Shown here: positions 1-11,400 of the stretch, piece after piece
How positions within the stretch are numbered: the stretch's first letter is position 1
How the letters are laid out: every line of letters begins with the position of its first letter
Assembly (NCBI GenBank): GCA_964019695.1
Contig: OZ026530.1
Coordinates: 35,078,835 to 35,142,834, forward strand
Origin: Loripinus fragilis
Taxonomy: Eukaryota > Mollusca > Bivalvia > Lucinida > Lucinidae
Reading direction: 5' to 3'
Length of the DNA stretch: 64,000 nucleotides
Made by a program: the position numbers and the translations under genes
The notes under the pieces: model-generated
Database searches by the model: none
Seen by the model: only the letters and a program-made list of their open reading frames with translations
What the model was told of the DNA's origin: nothing

Positions 1-1344
1 CGCTGGTTCATTATAAGCTTCCATTAAATGCCATCAACCACTGTTTTAAACTGAAATAAGAGAACAACCACAACTTTTCATAAGAAAATGGCTGGTTTGT
101 AAAGAAATGGATCCGCTCATTAGATTTTATATGTAGTGCATATTTGATCAGCCCGAGCGCAGACGCATCTGCGCTTGATTGCAGTATCGCCAGAGCCTTC
201 ACTGCTCGTACACACAAAGAATGGTGTAGATAAAGGCTCAGACCAAAAGAGAGGCATCTAGCACCACTTGATAGTTGTTCATGGATGTTAAACCCATTAA
301 AGCCGAATGGAATATCCCAGCATTATCAATTGGAACAGTCCATTACTGTTTTAAGGGATGTTGGGTGTGTTTTGTTTTTTTTTCAAATTTTAATAGAACA
401 TTCCAAGAGCAAACAGTGGAGACCCTGATCAGATGCCACAGAATGCTGCATCTGGTCTGGGTCTGCACTGTTTGGCTATGTCCCACAAAAAGGACGCTAG
501 GCTTACATGGGTTAATGAGTAACTCTACCCAAAGAGTTTTTCTATAAACAGTTGAAAAAAAATAGTTATAATTTTCCATAAATCCCTATGTCGTCATTTT
601 ATGACGTCAATCATTGCGTCATCACAACTGTATTGCGTTGGCAGTGTTCCTATTACGAAGCTATCATGTGACTATTGAAATCTGATGCACTGAATTGGCC
701 TGGGAATTCCGAATGCAATAATGGATGACAACTCAGTTTCGTATTTCAATTCATCTTGTAGAATCAATCACCCTACAAGTCTTTCAGTTCATATTTGTTC
801 AAATGTCATGATTTTAATAGCCAAATATAGCATTTTCGACCCCTCTAAAAGTATAACCTAATATTCGTCCATCCCCAAATTCGAATCTGTGGCCTGATGC
901 CTCACCAACTAAGCGAAACATGTGGGCTCAGTGATATGAGCCAGCACATGAGATGTTTCATACTTATCATAGTTATGAGCAGCAAAAGGCTCAATTGAGT
1001 CTACACATCTGCACAGACTTGTCAGAGCCTTAAATGCTCGTATACACAACGAATGGGTGTAGAAAAACATGATAAAGGTTCAGGCCAAAATCAAGGCTTA
1101 TAGTCCCACTAGGTAGATGTCAATGCATATTTGCAGAACAAGTTTATGCATTTTCGATTTTTACCTCAATTTCATGAACTGGCTCAAATATTGTAATAAG
1201 GTATGTACATTAACGTCCAATCATTAGTTTAACAGCAGTGATTTTGACGCATAAACTGTTAAGCTGTCTATAGGTGATGCACATATTGTCACAATTATAT
1301 TTTATATTGTATTGAACTGGCCATATTTTTCACATCCGTTGTTG

Positions 1345-1499
1345 TTGTGTTTTTGTAAAACGTCCCACCAACAGCTACTGTCATATGGACACGTGGCCTC
1401 AGCATTAAGTCTCATCTGACAGGATGGTGAAGCCAGGTATCGAACCGGCGACCCCTGGTTCACAAGGTAAGTGGTTTATCCACTACACCACGGCGGTTC
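1345..1499 (-). mobile_element. tRNA-headed SINE, family 1, minus copy
   Basis: It has the same head on the minus strand (GGTGTAGTGGATAAACCAC and GGTTCGATACC) plus the shared body. Confidence 0.72.
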
Positions 1500-1796
1500 C
1501 TTTATTCACACTGGTAGTACTTCGGGAGATAAAGAGCTTTAATGAAAATAAACAGTACAGACTCCGATGAGACACCACCATTTATCGCCTCTTACATGGG
1601 TCTTCCTTAGTACTGTTCGCTAATTTCGCATTAATTTTGCAGCACAGCAGCCTGATTCCCCTATGAGCATTGCTTGGAATTAGGGTGAAACAAATATGCA
1701 TTTGTAGATTTACTATGCATTACGGAAAATGTAAATCATCTCATTCACTTTCCTGATATACAATTTCATATTTGTATGTAACGTATGCGAATCAAG

Positions 1797-2105
1797 AGGG
1801 GGAAGGGTGTCCGGACCCCCCTGAAAAATCACAAAAATATAGGGTTTCTTTGTAATACTACTCTTGATACCCTGAAAAATCACAAAGTTACAAAGCCAGC
1901 ATTCAATGTTGGGCCATCATTGGCCCGCCAGCGAAATGCCATTTAAATGGCATTTTGCTGGCGGGCCGATGATGGCCCGCTTATAGTGGTACTTGGATCA
2001 TCCTTCCCCTCTTCAACAACAAAAAAACGTTGTCAAAGTTGAACTCCTCTGACAAAACTTTCTGGATCCGCGCATTTATTTGTATGTGCTGTCTTGTCCG
2101 GTGCA
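1797..2105. mobile_element. GAATCCAGAG MITE with GGCCCGCCAGC hairpin, copy 1
   Basis: It shares its length and order with 47027-47343, including ATAGGGTTTCTT, the hairpin GCGAAATGCCATTTAAATGG and an end with CTTTCTGGATC. Confidence 0.7.
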
Positions 2106-2664
2106 ACTCTGTTATCAAATGTTGTTTTACAATATTGGATGCTCACAGTTCAAGATAATAGATTAATTACTAACTTACTTACATACTATTCATGGTTCAA
2201 ACAGTTGTCTAGATATATGGCCAAAAAGTGATCACTGGAACCTAAAAAAGGTAGTTTAAACTGGTCTTAATCAAGTAGTCAATGTCACAAAGTTGGTTTT
2301 GTCATGGCTGCTCATATGTCTGCGATAAATGGTCATCTCTTGTTATTTCATTTTTTTCATAATGTTGACACTAACGGTTGATACTGTTTTTGGGATCTGC
2401 AGTATCGCCGCTTAGTGTAAACATTGTCCTGTTTACAGTATCGGGAGCGAAATCTCCGGTTATTTGCAACGTTTGCACGTACAGGAGCTTTTACACTAAT
2501 GGGTGCTACAATGGCCCCGACACTAAGTAGGACCAAGGTACTTGATTTAGAAAAAAATAGCCAGTTATAATGACTATTCTTGTTTTTGGCACAGTGTCTC
2601 CTTATGCCAAATCTTCCAGTGACGTTTAATATGATCTATACTAATTAAAAATAGTTATTATGCA

Positions 2665-2875
2665 AAATGAAATCTGTTAAAAGCTATAACAGATAAACTC
2701 ATTTTAAGCTTCATTTTTATGAGTAAACATCTGTTAATAAGCAATTTCATTTGATTTGATTGCGCTATTACAAAAATAAAATCTGCTTAAAGCTTTAACA
2801 GATAAATTCATTTTAAGCTTATTATGAGTAAACATTTGTTAATAAGCATTTTCATTTGATTTGATAGCGCTTTTA
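2665..2875. repeat. Tandem duplication, two units of about 110 bp
   Basis: Both units read AAATCTG, AACAGATAAA, TCATTTTAAGCTT, GAGTAAACAT, GTTAATAAGCA and TCATTTGATTTGAT in order. Confidence 0.75.
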
Positions 2876-3360
2876 CAAAACTAATGGCATTTGGTTTTTT
2901 GAAAAGTAAGTGTCTCGGGTTCCGGTACCGTTATTTAGTTAGATCCTCGTTTTAGTATCTGTTCGCAGTCAAGCTTTTATTTTGTTTGTTTGTCTTGATG
3001 CTTTACGTCCAAGTCAACTAATTTTTCAGCCATGTCGGGACATTGTCCTTGCTTTCTTGGTTTAACCAGTGCAAAGCAAAGCAGTGACTTGCTCAAAGAC
3101 ACAACACAGTGCTTCCGGTGAGTCTCTACTTTTACGCTTTGTGTCATTCTCGCGAGACCTGACGATATCTCATCTAGGACTCTCGCATTTTGCGCTTTGA
3201 ATTATGGGATCTAGCCTAGTCTGGCTAATCCCTTTTCAAAATATTCTTGCGCTCCTGTAGTGACACAATCTATAAAGAGAAATCGCACAAATATAATCAA
3301 TATTGTCCGGATGTAAAGCCCTTAGTCCTGCAAGCAGTGATCAGTGATCGCATACTATAA

Positions 3361-3600
3361 TGAGCCGCGATACGTGATTTCCAACAATGTGGTATTTTGA
3401 CAAGTGTAGACTCAGACGAGCCTGTGCAGCCCCCTTTAAAGCTTAGAAACTCCAAATGGTGTTCAGTCAGTAGCTTAACAGTCATAGAATATTCAAGCGA
3501 CTAGCAAATGCTCTGATCTGTCTGCGCTTATGCGCAGGCTGGTCTGAGCCTTTGCTGGTCGCACATACCACATTGTTGGAAGTCTCATGTCGCGGCTCAT
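3361..3600. mobile_element. GAGCCGCGACATG MITE, copy 1
   Basis: About 240 bp beginning TGAGCCGCGA and ending CGCGGCTCAT, with inverted ends of about 35 bp that include CCAACAATGTGG. The interior carries a second palindrome with AGGCTCTGATC and GCGCAGGCTG. This is the most abundant family in the window. Confidence 0.8.
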
Positions 3601-3980
3601 ATTTTAATAAAAATGGTGAGGGGATGGCGGTTCATTCCCAGTATGCACCGAGCAAAAGCCGACAGGTTAGTGCATAGAGTGCTACTTGTCAGCGACAATG
3701 AACTTTGTGTTAACAGTCTCAAACACCCAGATCCTCTTTTTACAGTTGCAATTGGTCGTGCTTCATTACAAGAAAACCTGTCTTTGGGCTTTCCAAATAA
3801 GTTACATGTATACCCTCAGCTACACTGACTATTTAGAATATTGAAATTTCTACTATTATATATAATAGATTTTAGAAAGCGAATGACAAAGGGCACTGAT
3901 TAGACAGCACGGATGCACAGATGCACATGCTGATATGTGCCTTCCTTATTCGGATGAAACTAAGTCAGGTTTTTAGCGAT

Positions 3981-4410
3981 AGGCCAGATTTTTTTATTAG
4001 TTGATTTACGGATTTTTTTTAGATTTAGGGTCAGGGGGACGAAAATTTTTTTAAAAAGCTCTGAAAACGACCAGTGAACTGGTCATTTTCAGAGCTTTTT
4101 TTTTCATTTTCAGAGCTTTTTTTAATACCTCCAGAAAAACAGTAAAACTAGTAAGGTAAACCGACAGTCTGTATTAAATCTTTATATACTAAAAATCTGG
4201 TGAGGACAATCACTTTTAACAGTGTCACTCTCAAAAATACACAGACAGAACCTCAAAAATATATTATTTTTCTCAACTAAACAAATAATATTTAGAGTCG
4301 GGGGACAAAATAAAAAAAATAATTTTGAAATATTTTTTTTCTACTTTCTGGAATATTACAGAAGGAGGGTGTGTAAATCAACGAATAAAAAATTCTGACC
4401 TTACCTAGGC
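3981..4410. mobile_element. 430 bp MITE, TTATTAGTTGATTTAC ends, copy 1
   Basis: The inverted ends are GGCCAGATTTTTTTATTAG and GTCAGAATTTTTTATTCG. The interior has the hairpin AAAGCTCTGAAAACGACCAG. Its mate is at 59760. Confidence 0.7.
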
Positions 4411-4514
4411 CTATTTAATGAAATACACTGAAAATTCATCTGTTAATAAGCATTTTTATTTTTCACACAAGGCTAAGAAGCCATCACGACAAAACCAACA
4501 AAATGAGCGCACAC

Positions 4515-4732
4515 AAAGCAAAGCCTCAGATCAGACTGGGCATCTGCCCAGTCTGATCAGAGTCTTTATTATGCGTTTAGTGGGTGAATAAAGACCCAAG
4601 CTTTCTTCATGAGGAAACAGAAGATTCTAATCAGACTGAGCTGTTGCCTAGGCTGATCTGAGTCTTTGCTGTGCGTTTAGTGGGTAAATAAAGACACAAG
4701 CTTTCTTCATGCGGAAATAGAAGATTCTACTG
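4515..4732. repeat. Tandem duplication, two units of about 108 bp
   Basis: The units share GAGTCTTTATTATGCGTTTA-like text, AAGCTTTCTTCATG and AGAAGATTCTA. Each begins near a palindrome of AGATCAGACTGGGC type. Confidence 0.75.
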
Positions 4733-5141
4733 TGTTTCAAGATTTGAAGTGACCCTGTTAACAACTTTTATCCTTACGAATACGATCGACGTTTAGCATG
4801 TGGATGCAAATGTATACCAAATACCTAAAACTTATTTTTTGGAGCATCCCATATTTTCAACTAAGGCCGAAATACCCTGCAATTCAGAATAACTTAGTCT
4901 TTTTCCTTGACATATATACCGATTTGCGCCTCAATATTAGATATTATAAGCAAAATGCACGAATGTTAAACTACTGGTTGGTAGTTTATTTATATATCAA
5001 TAAGGTTCATTTGGGGGCTGATTCAAAGTGCAGGAACAAAAACACGCAGAAATTCCATCTAATCCCAGCCTATATAAAAGCTCATTCTTAATTGAGAAAA
5101 ACATTCTAATTGCACGGCCTATATCTAAATTATTTCTATAG

Positions 5142-5147
5142 TTTATT
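5142..5147 (-). promoter_or_regulatory. Probable polyadenylation signal of gene 1
   Basis: AATAAA on the minus strand, about 125 nt past the stop codon and inside an A-rich run. It is the nearest canonical signal downstream of gene 1. Confidence 0.5.
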
Positions 5148-5210
5148 TTATTTTATAACCATTAAGGAATAAACGGCAAAAATGGGGGTCACGTTAAGCC
5201 TTGAAGCACA

Positions 5211-5267
5211 GTAATCAGACTGAGCTGATGCTCAGGCCACATTGTTGGTTTTCTTATGTCGCGGCTC
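5211..5267. mobile_element. GAGCCGCGACATG MITE fragment in gene 1 3' UTR
   Basis: The terminal repeat (CCACATTGTTGG...TGTCGCGGCTC) lies four bases beyond the stop codon of gene 1, so the first part of the 3' UTR is transposon-derived. Confidence 0.7.
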
Positions 5268-5270
5268 TTG

Positions 5271-5440
5271 TCAGTATCCGGCGCCAGTTCCGAGCTGCTT
5301 GAGTAGAGAGGCCTTGTCCAAGACTTTCTTCGTCATCACACCAGCGGAAACTCCCGAGACTACCAGGCCACTGGTGAGCACAATTATGATAATGACGAAA
5401 ACTGCGGTGTTCATACAGAAATCTCCGTCGTCTTTTGGTC
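5271..5440 (-). CDS. Gene 1 coding exon 8: membrane anchor and stop
   Basis: 170 bp, acceptor TATTTCAG, phase 1 in. It encodes a pre-membrane cysteine (DFC), a helix rich in Ile and Val, the tail with TKKVLDK, and TGA at 5271-5273. The stop lies four bases from a repeat fragment that forms the start of the 3' UTR. Confidence 0.9.
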
Positions 5441-8400
5441 CTGAAATAGTGTAAGATTGAATTATGTATACATCATATTCTAACACACCTTGCCTTTTTA
5501 GAGGACTTCCCAGGGGGGGGGGGGGTGGGGTACCTGTTCCCTTGTTCCCCTTAAATAAATTGGTTTGTTCCCCTGTTCCCCCCAAATCGAAAATTTGCTT
5601 TTGTATGTTCCCTGTTCCCCAATATTGTCTTTGTTCTCCTCAAAATTTGACCTTTGTTCCCCTGTTCCACTGAAATAAATACCTTTTTCCCCTGTTCCCC
5701 AAAATCCCTGGGAGGGCCTCTATAGAGTCAATGCTAAACAAACGTGATACATCAAACAATAATTCACAGTTTTGAAAGCGCGAGGAAAGCGTGCACTAGC
5801 TGACGTCATTTGTTACTGAAAAATGACGTCTGTTATTGCGTTAGACAGTGGAACGTCGTTTTTACCCTTGAAATACCTTCCAAATGCATATAAACGTATG
5901 TGACACAGTCCACCTATTGGCGGGAATTCTTCAGTACAATGGCGGAAAGTTGGAAGAAGCTGAAGACTTCAAATGTGCTTTCGTCGTTTATTGTGCGTTA
6001 GAATCGAAATAAATCAGCTCTTGTATGTGAATTGTTGAGTAATAAATCACTGTCGCGCGCTCCTGATTTGGTCTTCTCTACAACTGACCTCCAAACAGTG
6101 AATTATTACTCAACAATTCACTGGTAGAGCTGATCTATTTCTTAAACATTATCGATTTCAATTCAAGTACATGTAATATCATATCTTGCAAAGCGGATAA
6201 GGACATCTGAGATTTCACCCTGACATAGAAAATTTTATCTTACCCATGTTATCTTACCCAGGCTGCAACACAAGGGTTGTACATTGGTTGTATTGAAACT
6301 CGCACACATGCTCGTCAAGTTACGATACTGTTATGCTAACGTTAACGTGATGTCATCATGCCATGTCACATCTCAGCGTTATATAAAATGCTAAATTTGA
6401 TAATGAGCAAGAAAAAGAATCCACTATTTGTATATGTTAAATAGATATTTTCAGATCCACTATTTGTGTGGGAATGGGATAGAAAAACCCATTTTCAGTT
6501 ATTACTGTTTGTCATCACTCGGCAAGCCTGTTGATGCCAATAGATGATCCTCAAGACATATTTTTCTATCCCACCCTTACACTCATTATGGATCCTTATA
6601 TTCTATGATTGGCATCATTAATTATTATAATTCATCATGATATGCCAACATCATTTTAGATAAACAGGTGTCATGTTATCACTTCAATATGACATCAGAT
6701 AAAGGCTATTGTATCGTTGACTATGATGGGTCTATTGCTCGGCCAATAATATGTCCTGATAATTATACATTTAACGATGGTTGCTAACTGTTTGACAGTC
6801 AGTACTAACAATATGTTTTATTCAACCACTGAAGCAAAGTGAGTTTTGTGGAAACTCTAGGAGTGGAAAATAAAACACCACAAATGTTTATTGCATTCCT
6901 GACTGAAATTTTCTGAATGTAAACTTGTAGTAATGATTTAATGAATCGCCATCTGCGACATCTTTTCACACTTTCTTCCCTAAATCACGCTTTATCTCGT
7001 AAAATCTCACGAATCGAAAATTGGACTGTTTGTGAATAGATCTAGCATTTTCCTGCACCTAAATGGGTATAGGGAAATAACCAGGTAGGGGGCTTAAATA
7101 TATGCTATTTAGGGTAAAGTCGGTTACTGCGGACATCAGGTAAATTCGGACACACATTTGCAAACGGTGTAAATCAAGATGAGACGGCTACCTATGAGCC
7201 TTCTAATCAGGATTTTCACTGTTTGTTTAGTTAATTTATTTTTTATTCCAATATTTGAAATATGAAACAAGCAAGGTCGCTGTCCGAGTTCAGCTGTCAG
7301 TCTGAATATACCCGACTTTACCCTATAAAACTATTAATCTGTCCCTGAGATGGACTGATTATAACCCTACTTACCACCAAGAACAACTTCTTCTGCAGAG
7401 ATTTCAATCATAGAGCCCACACTGATGTCTTCTATACCGTCATCACTGGCCTGTCTCTTCTTCCTGCCTTGAACTGAAGTTCCATCGGCACATGTTGACT
7501 GAAAGGATAAACCACAGTTATGTAATATAAGGTTGCTGTGCTAAGCCCTCTCTCTGCAATCATAGAGCCCACACTGACATCTTCTATGCCCTCATCACTG
7601 GCCTGTCTCTTCTTTCTGCCTTGAACTGAAGTTCCATTGGCACATGTTGACTGAAAGTATAAACCAAGGCTATGTAAAATAAGGTTGTTGTGCTTAGCCC
7701 TCTCTCCACAAGCAAAAATGCAATTCGTTCCATAAAAGCATAAGAATGGAACGAAATAGACTAATATTTATACCCTTGGTTTACAATGATGGTTTAGCCC
7801 CAAATCTTAAAAAAAAAACAAAAAAAAACAGGAATCCAAATCTTAATCCAAATCTAACGTTCTCACAATGGGCTTCACCTTATACTACAAAGTCACGTTA
7901 TAGAAGCTGACAGCAATGCCATCTAATGACATAATGATTGACCAGTCATACTCCAAATTATCGCTATCTACATATGTAAGCTGCCTTTTATATCAACCAA
8001 TGGAAACATACTTGTATGTGTGACGCACTGTCATACCAATTGCGCAATTTCCCAAAGGTCGTATGCCTGGATGTGTTGTGACATTCTGCTTATCAATGTC
8101 AAACATGATCTATTTATTAGGTTGATGCAATATTTCTTAGCAAAGCAATATTTATAAATGCTACCTTTCAAAGGTGTCAAACATTCCATTAGAAATGACA
8201 GACTTAACAGTATAACCTTTAAGAAATAATAACAAACTGGTGTCATAATTCCCCAGCAAAACATAAACATGTCAACCAGACGTATCAACAGCACGTCTGG
8301 ATTGAACACCTGCAACTAAACTAAATCAAGAATTCTTAAATATTGTAGATCCCTGCAGGTGAATTCACAGCATTGTGAATCCGCTCAGGTGAAGCCTGAT

Positions 8401-11400
8401 ATCTGGCCTGGATTGCAAATGACACATATCACATTCCTTTACGTATTAACCATTAACCAATACAATTTGTTGAATAATGTAGAAAATGAGAAAACAATAA
8501 ATCAAAAACAATTTGAAACTCAACGACTTCTAACTCACAGACAGCCAGGGCTGAATAAAACCAAGTTAAGCCACGGTGGACCTAGTCAAAGACAAACAGA
8601 CGGTATCAACCCACTGATTAAAGTTTTAGGTCAGGATCGTCTTTCAGTTTAGTGTCTGGTCCACGGTCATGCTATTTAAATGAAAACCATAGCTACAAAC
8701 CATGATTGGGGTTAAGTAGTGTTGAATTGATTGGTTTTAAGTAGTGTTGAATTTAGCAATTCGCATAAAGAATAACTTACTGCTGAGCAGGATCCCAAAC
8801 AGACTTGTAAAGAACAAGAGAAAGTCATTGGAACACTTCCACCATTGAGGTCTGTTGTACGGAAAGCACCAAAAGTTGCTGACAGGATTCCTTGGCCTAC
8901 GTGGGTGAAGTGTGGAAACAGATCCGTGTCAGCCGCACAACTGCAATGGAGAATGGCTTACTTTCAATTACATGCATATGAAATATTTTACAAAAATATT
9001 TTCATTAAACGAAAAAACATAAAAAAATGAAAACCAATCAGTTTCTCGTATAAATAATTCTTTAATGCAAAACTGTTCAAAATATTTACACGAACGCATT
9101 ATGTTTTGCCATTAATCACAAAGCAAATGCAACTATCGTCTGACCATTTGGGAGAGTAAGTTATAAAAGATAAGACCATGACTCTATGATGGAACCGACT
9201 TAAAGACTTATCTATTGATGAGATGATAGGGGCCTGATGCTTTGGCTGTTTGTCAGGCCCACCAGGGTTTACCTGTTGGATTTATTTTGCTCCAGTATTC
9301 AGTTTTATTTACTGTTGAGTCCTTATCTTTGCTTTATCTCCTTGTTATATCTTGATTTATATGTTTTATGAGATGATGCTTTGATAAGTTAGGGGTCTTT
9401 CATGCAAACCAAATATCTATGTGTCTTGATCCACATCTAAATTAAGGGTGAGGTTGGCGCTGTTAAACCGGTTTAAGCCCTCCAGTAAAATATTTTACTG
9501 ACCGTTCCGGGGCGGTTCTTCTTTTGTGGATCTTTTATGTTTTTGTTCTGTCTTGTGTTTGCCATGTCTGTGTGCGCGTCTGTTTATATGTTCTTTGTGG
9601 TCACCTGCTTGGAAAGGGCTGACCTCTTGGATCTTGTTTGTCTTGTCTAACTGTGAGTTTGTCACTTTCCCATTGGTATCCTGGGTCAGGTGTGGTGCTT
9701 GATTGTATCGATTCCTGATCTTTGCACCCTTACTTACTTTGCAACTAGTTTTGTGACCCATCATTCAAGGATGATGCCTGTTGATAAGAATGAAGTAATG
9801 CATTCCCATAAATCGCCGTGGAATGCTTTATGTAAAACTGAGATATTGATAAAAATAGCCTTTTTTCAACACTAAATTTTAAGACAAGTGTTCTAATCAA
9901 ACACTAATAAGACCATCGTTTTTGTTCATTACATACACTTAAAATGCAGCAGAAATCATTAAATGACAAAACGTACGCTTCTCTAAAAAATCGTCATTTC
10001 CATGCTTATCAAAAGCCATGGACTTGAACAGAGATTGTTTTATTGAAATCAATTTGTGACCTGATACTTTGGCTTTCTGAACAGACGTAGCAAAAGAAAC
10101 TTGGATTCTGCCTCATTTTCTTGCGAAGCATATGGCTTGTCAAGGTTAACCCTATCCCAATGGAAAATTATCATGCGTTGCTTCAATTGTTTTACTAAAA
10201 ATAGTATTCAGATCTTATTTATTTGACTTTAGCATATTTAAATACGAGGCTATGACGTCATAAACTCAAAATATGGCGGCTTTCATTAACGAAATGAGGA
10301 CAACTTCAAATGCATATAACTTCTTTATTTCCCTACAGATTTTGAAAAAAATGCAACAAACGTTTTAATAGATATATTTTGTTCATTTTAATATTTTGGT
10401 GAGTGTTTCCCTTTAAACGTTTTCCCAATCACTCGTCTTCATTGCTCTTGGAACCGTTAACAGTAAGTAAATATTAAGAAAGTTTATACAATTTTTAAAC
10501 TTGATTCTGATCATTTGCTAATTAAGTTATACTGTATCAGGGCCTGTTTCACATTACTTACAAATGGTGGATAAAAGATTTTGTCACTTTGTTTAAAACT
10601 GTATATTCCAAGATTTTTGTAAAAAATTACTGTTACTTAGTTAATGTGTGCTATTTCACAAAACTGAATAGAAAATAGCATACACAAATAAATATCAGAA
10701 TGATTACAATTTGGGTTCTCAAGTAGAACCCGTTCAAAGTGAGAACTTATATCTTATCTGACATTAGAGAAGAATTATAGAAGCTACATGATTCCATTCG
10801 CATCCATTTTATTGTTTCTAGTAATACTATCATGTAAAATCCAATTTGAATAAAATGCTTGAACCAATTAGACTTGCTGCATTTAATTTGGTTTATAAAA
10901 GTATAGACATACAGCTATATTGTTTTAAAATACTTTTGTACAACTTACTGTGAAGTCGTGATGTCAATTGTTGAGGCTGTGCAATCTTTGGCTTTGATGT
11001 CGAAATCCTCTGTAAAAAAGGCAAACATTTTAATTCCATCATATTGATTCAAGAGGAAACGTTCTGCTCCAAGCATAGGACATTTAAAAAGAGAAACATT
11101 ATGTGTGTAGATATTTTAAGACTATACATTAAAGCTGTTAAAACTAAAGCGGAAAACCAAAGTACTTCTAAAATGAATATTGTAATTGTAATCCCAAAAA
11201 TATAGTAAGAAGACGATTAGGAAGATTATGGTCGATCATAGGCTAATCCAACTGACCAATGATCGATTTAACATCGATCAACGAAACCGCTTCATGTAAT
11301 CAGTGTGTTGCTCGTTGTTTATTGTTTTGGATACGAGAGATCTAGGAGCTCATAAGCATACTACATTAGATTATATAGAATAATGACCATCATTTTTTCT

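Larger units (their letters stand above)
1..5141. other. Downstream flank of gene 1, no gene seen
   Basis: Apart from the SINE, MITEs and tandem duplications listed, 128-275 and 1003-1120 hold two copies of one short unnamed repeat (AGAGCCTT, TGCTCGTA, CACAACGAATG). No splice-bounded frame was found on either strand. Confidence 0.6.

Noticed and set aside
275..579. Overlapping open frames on both strands
   Set aside because: No recognisable motif, splice context or homology; they look like chance frames.
8845..9030. Plus-strand frame MRSVVRKAPK
   Set aside because: It is the antisense shadow of gene 1 exon 6, which has proper splice sites and ZP-C cysteines on the minus strand.
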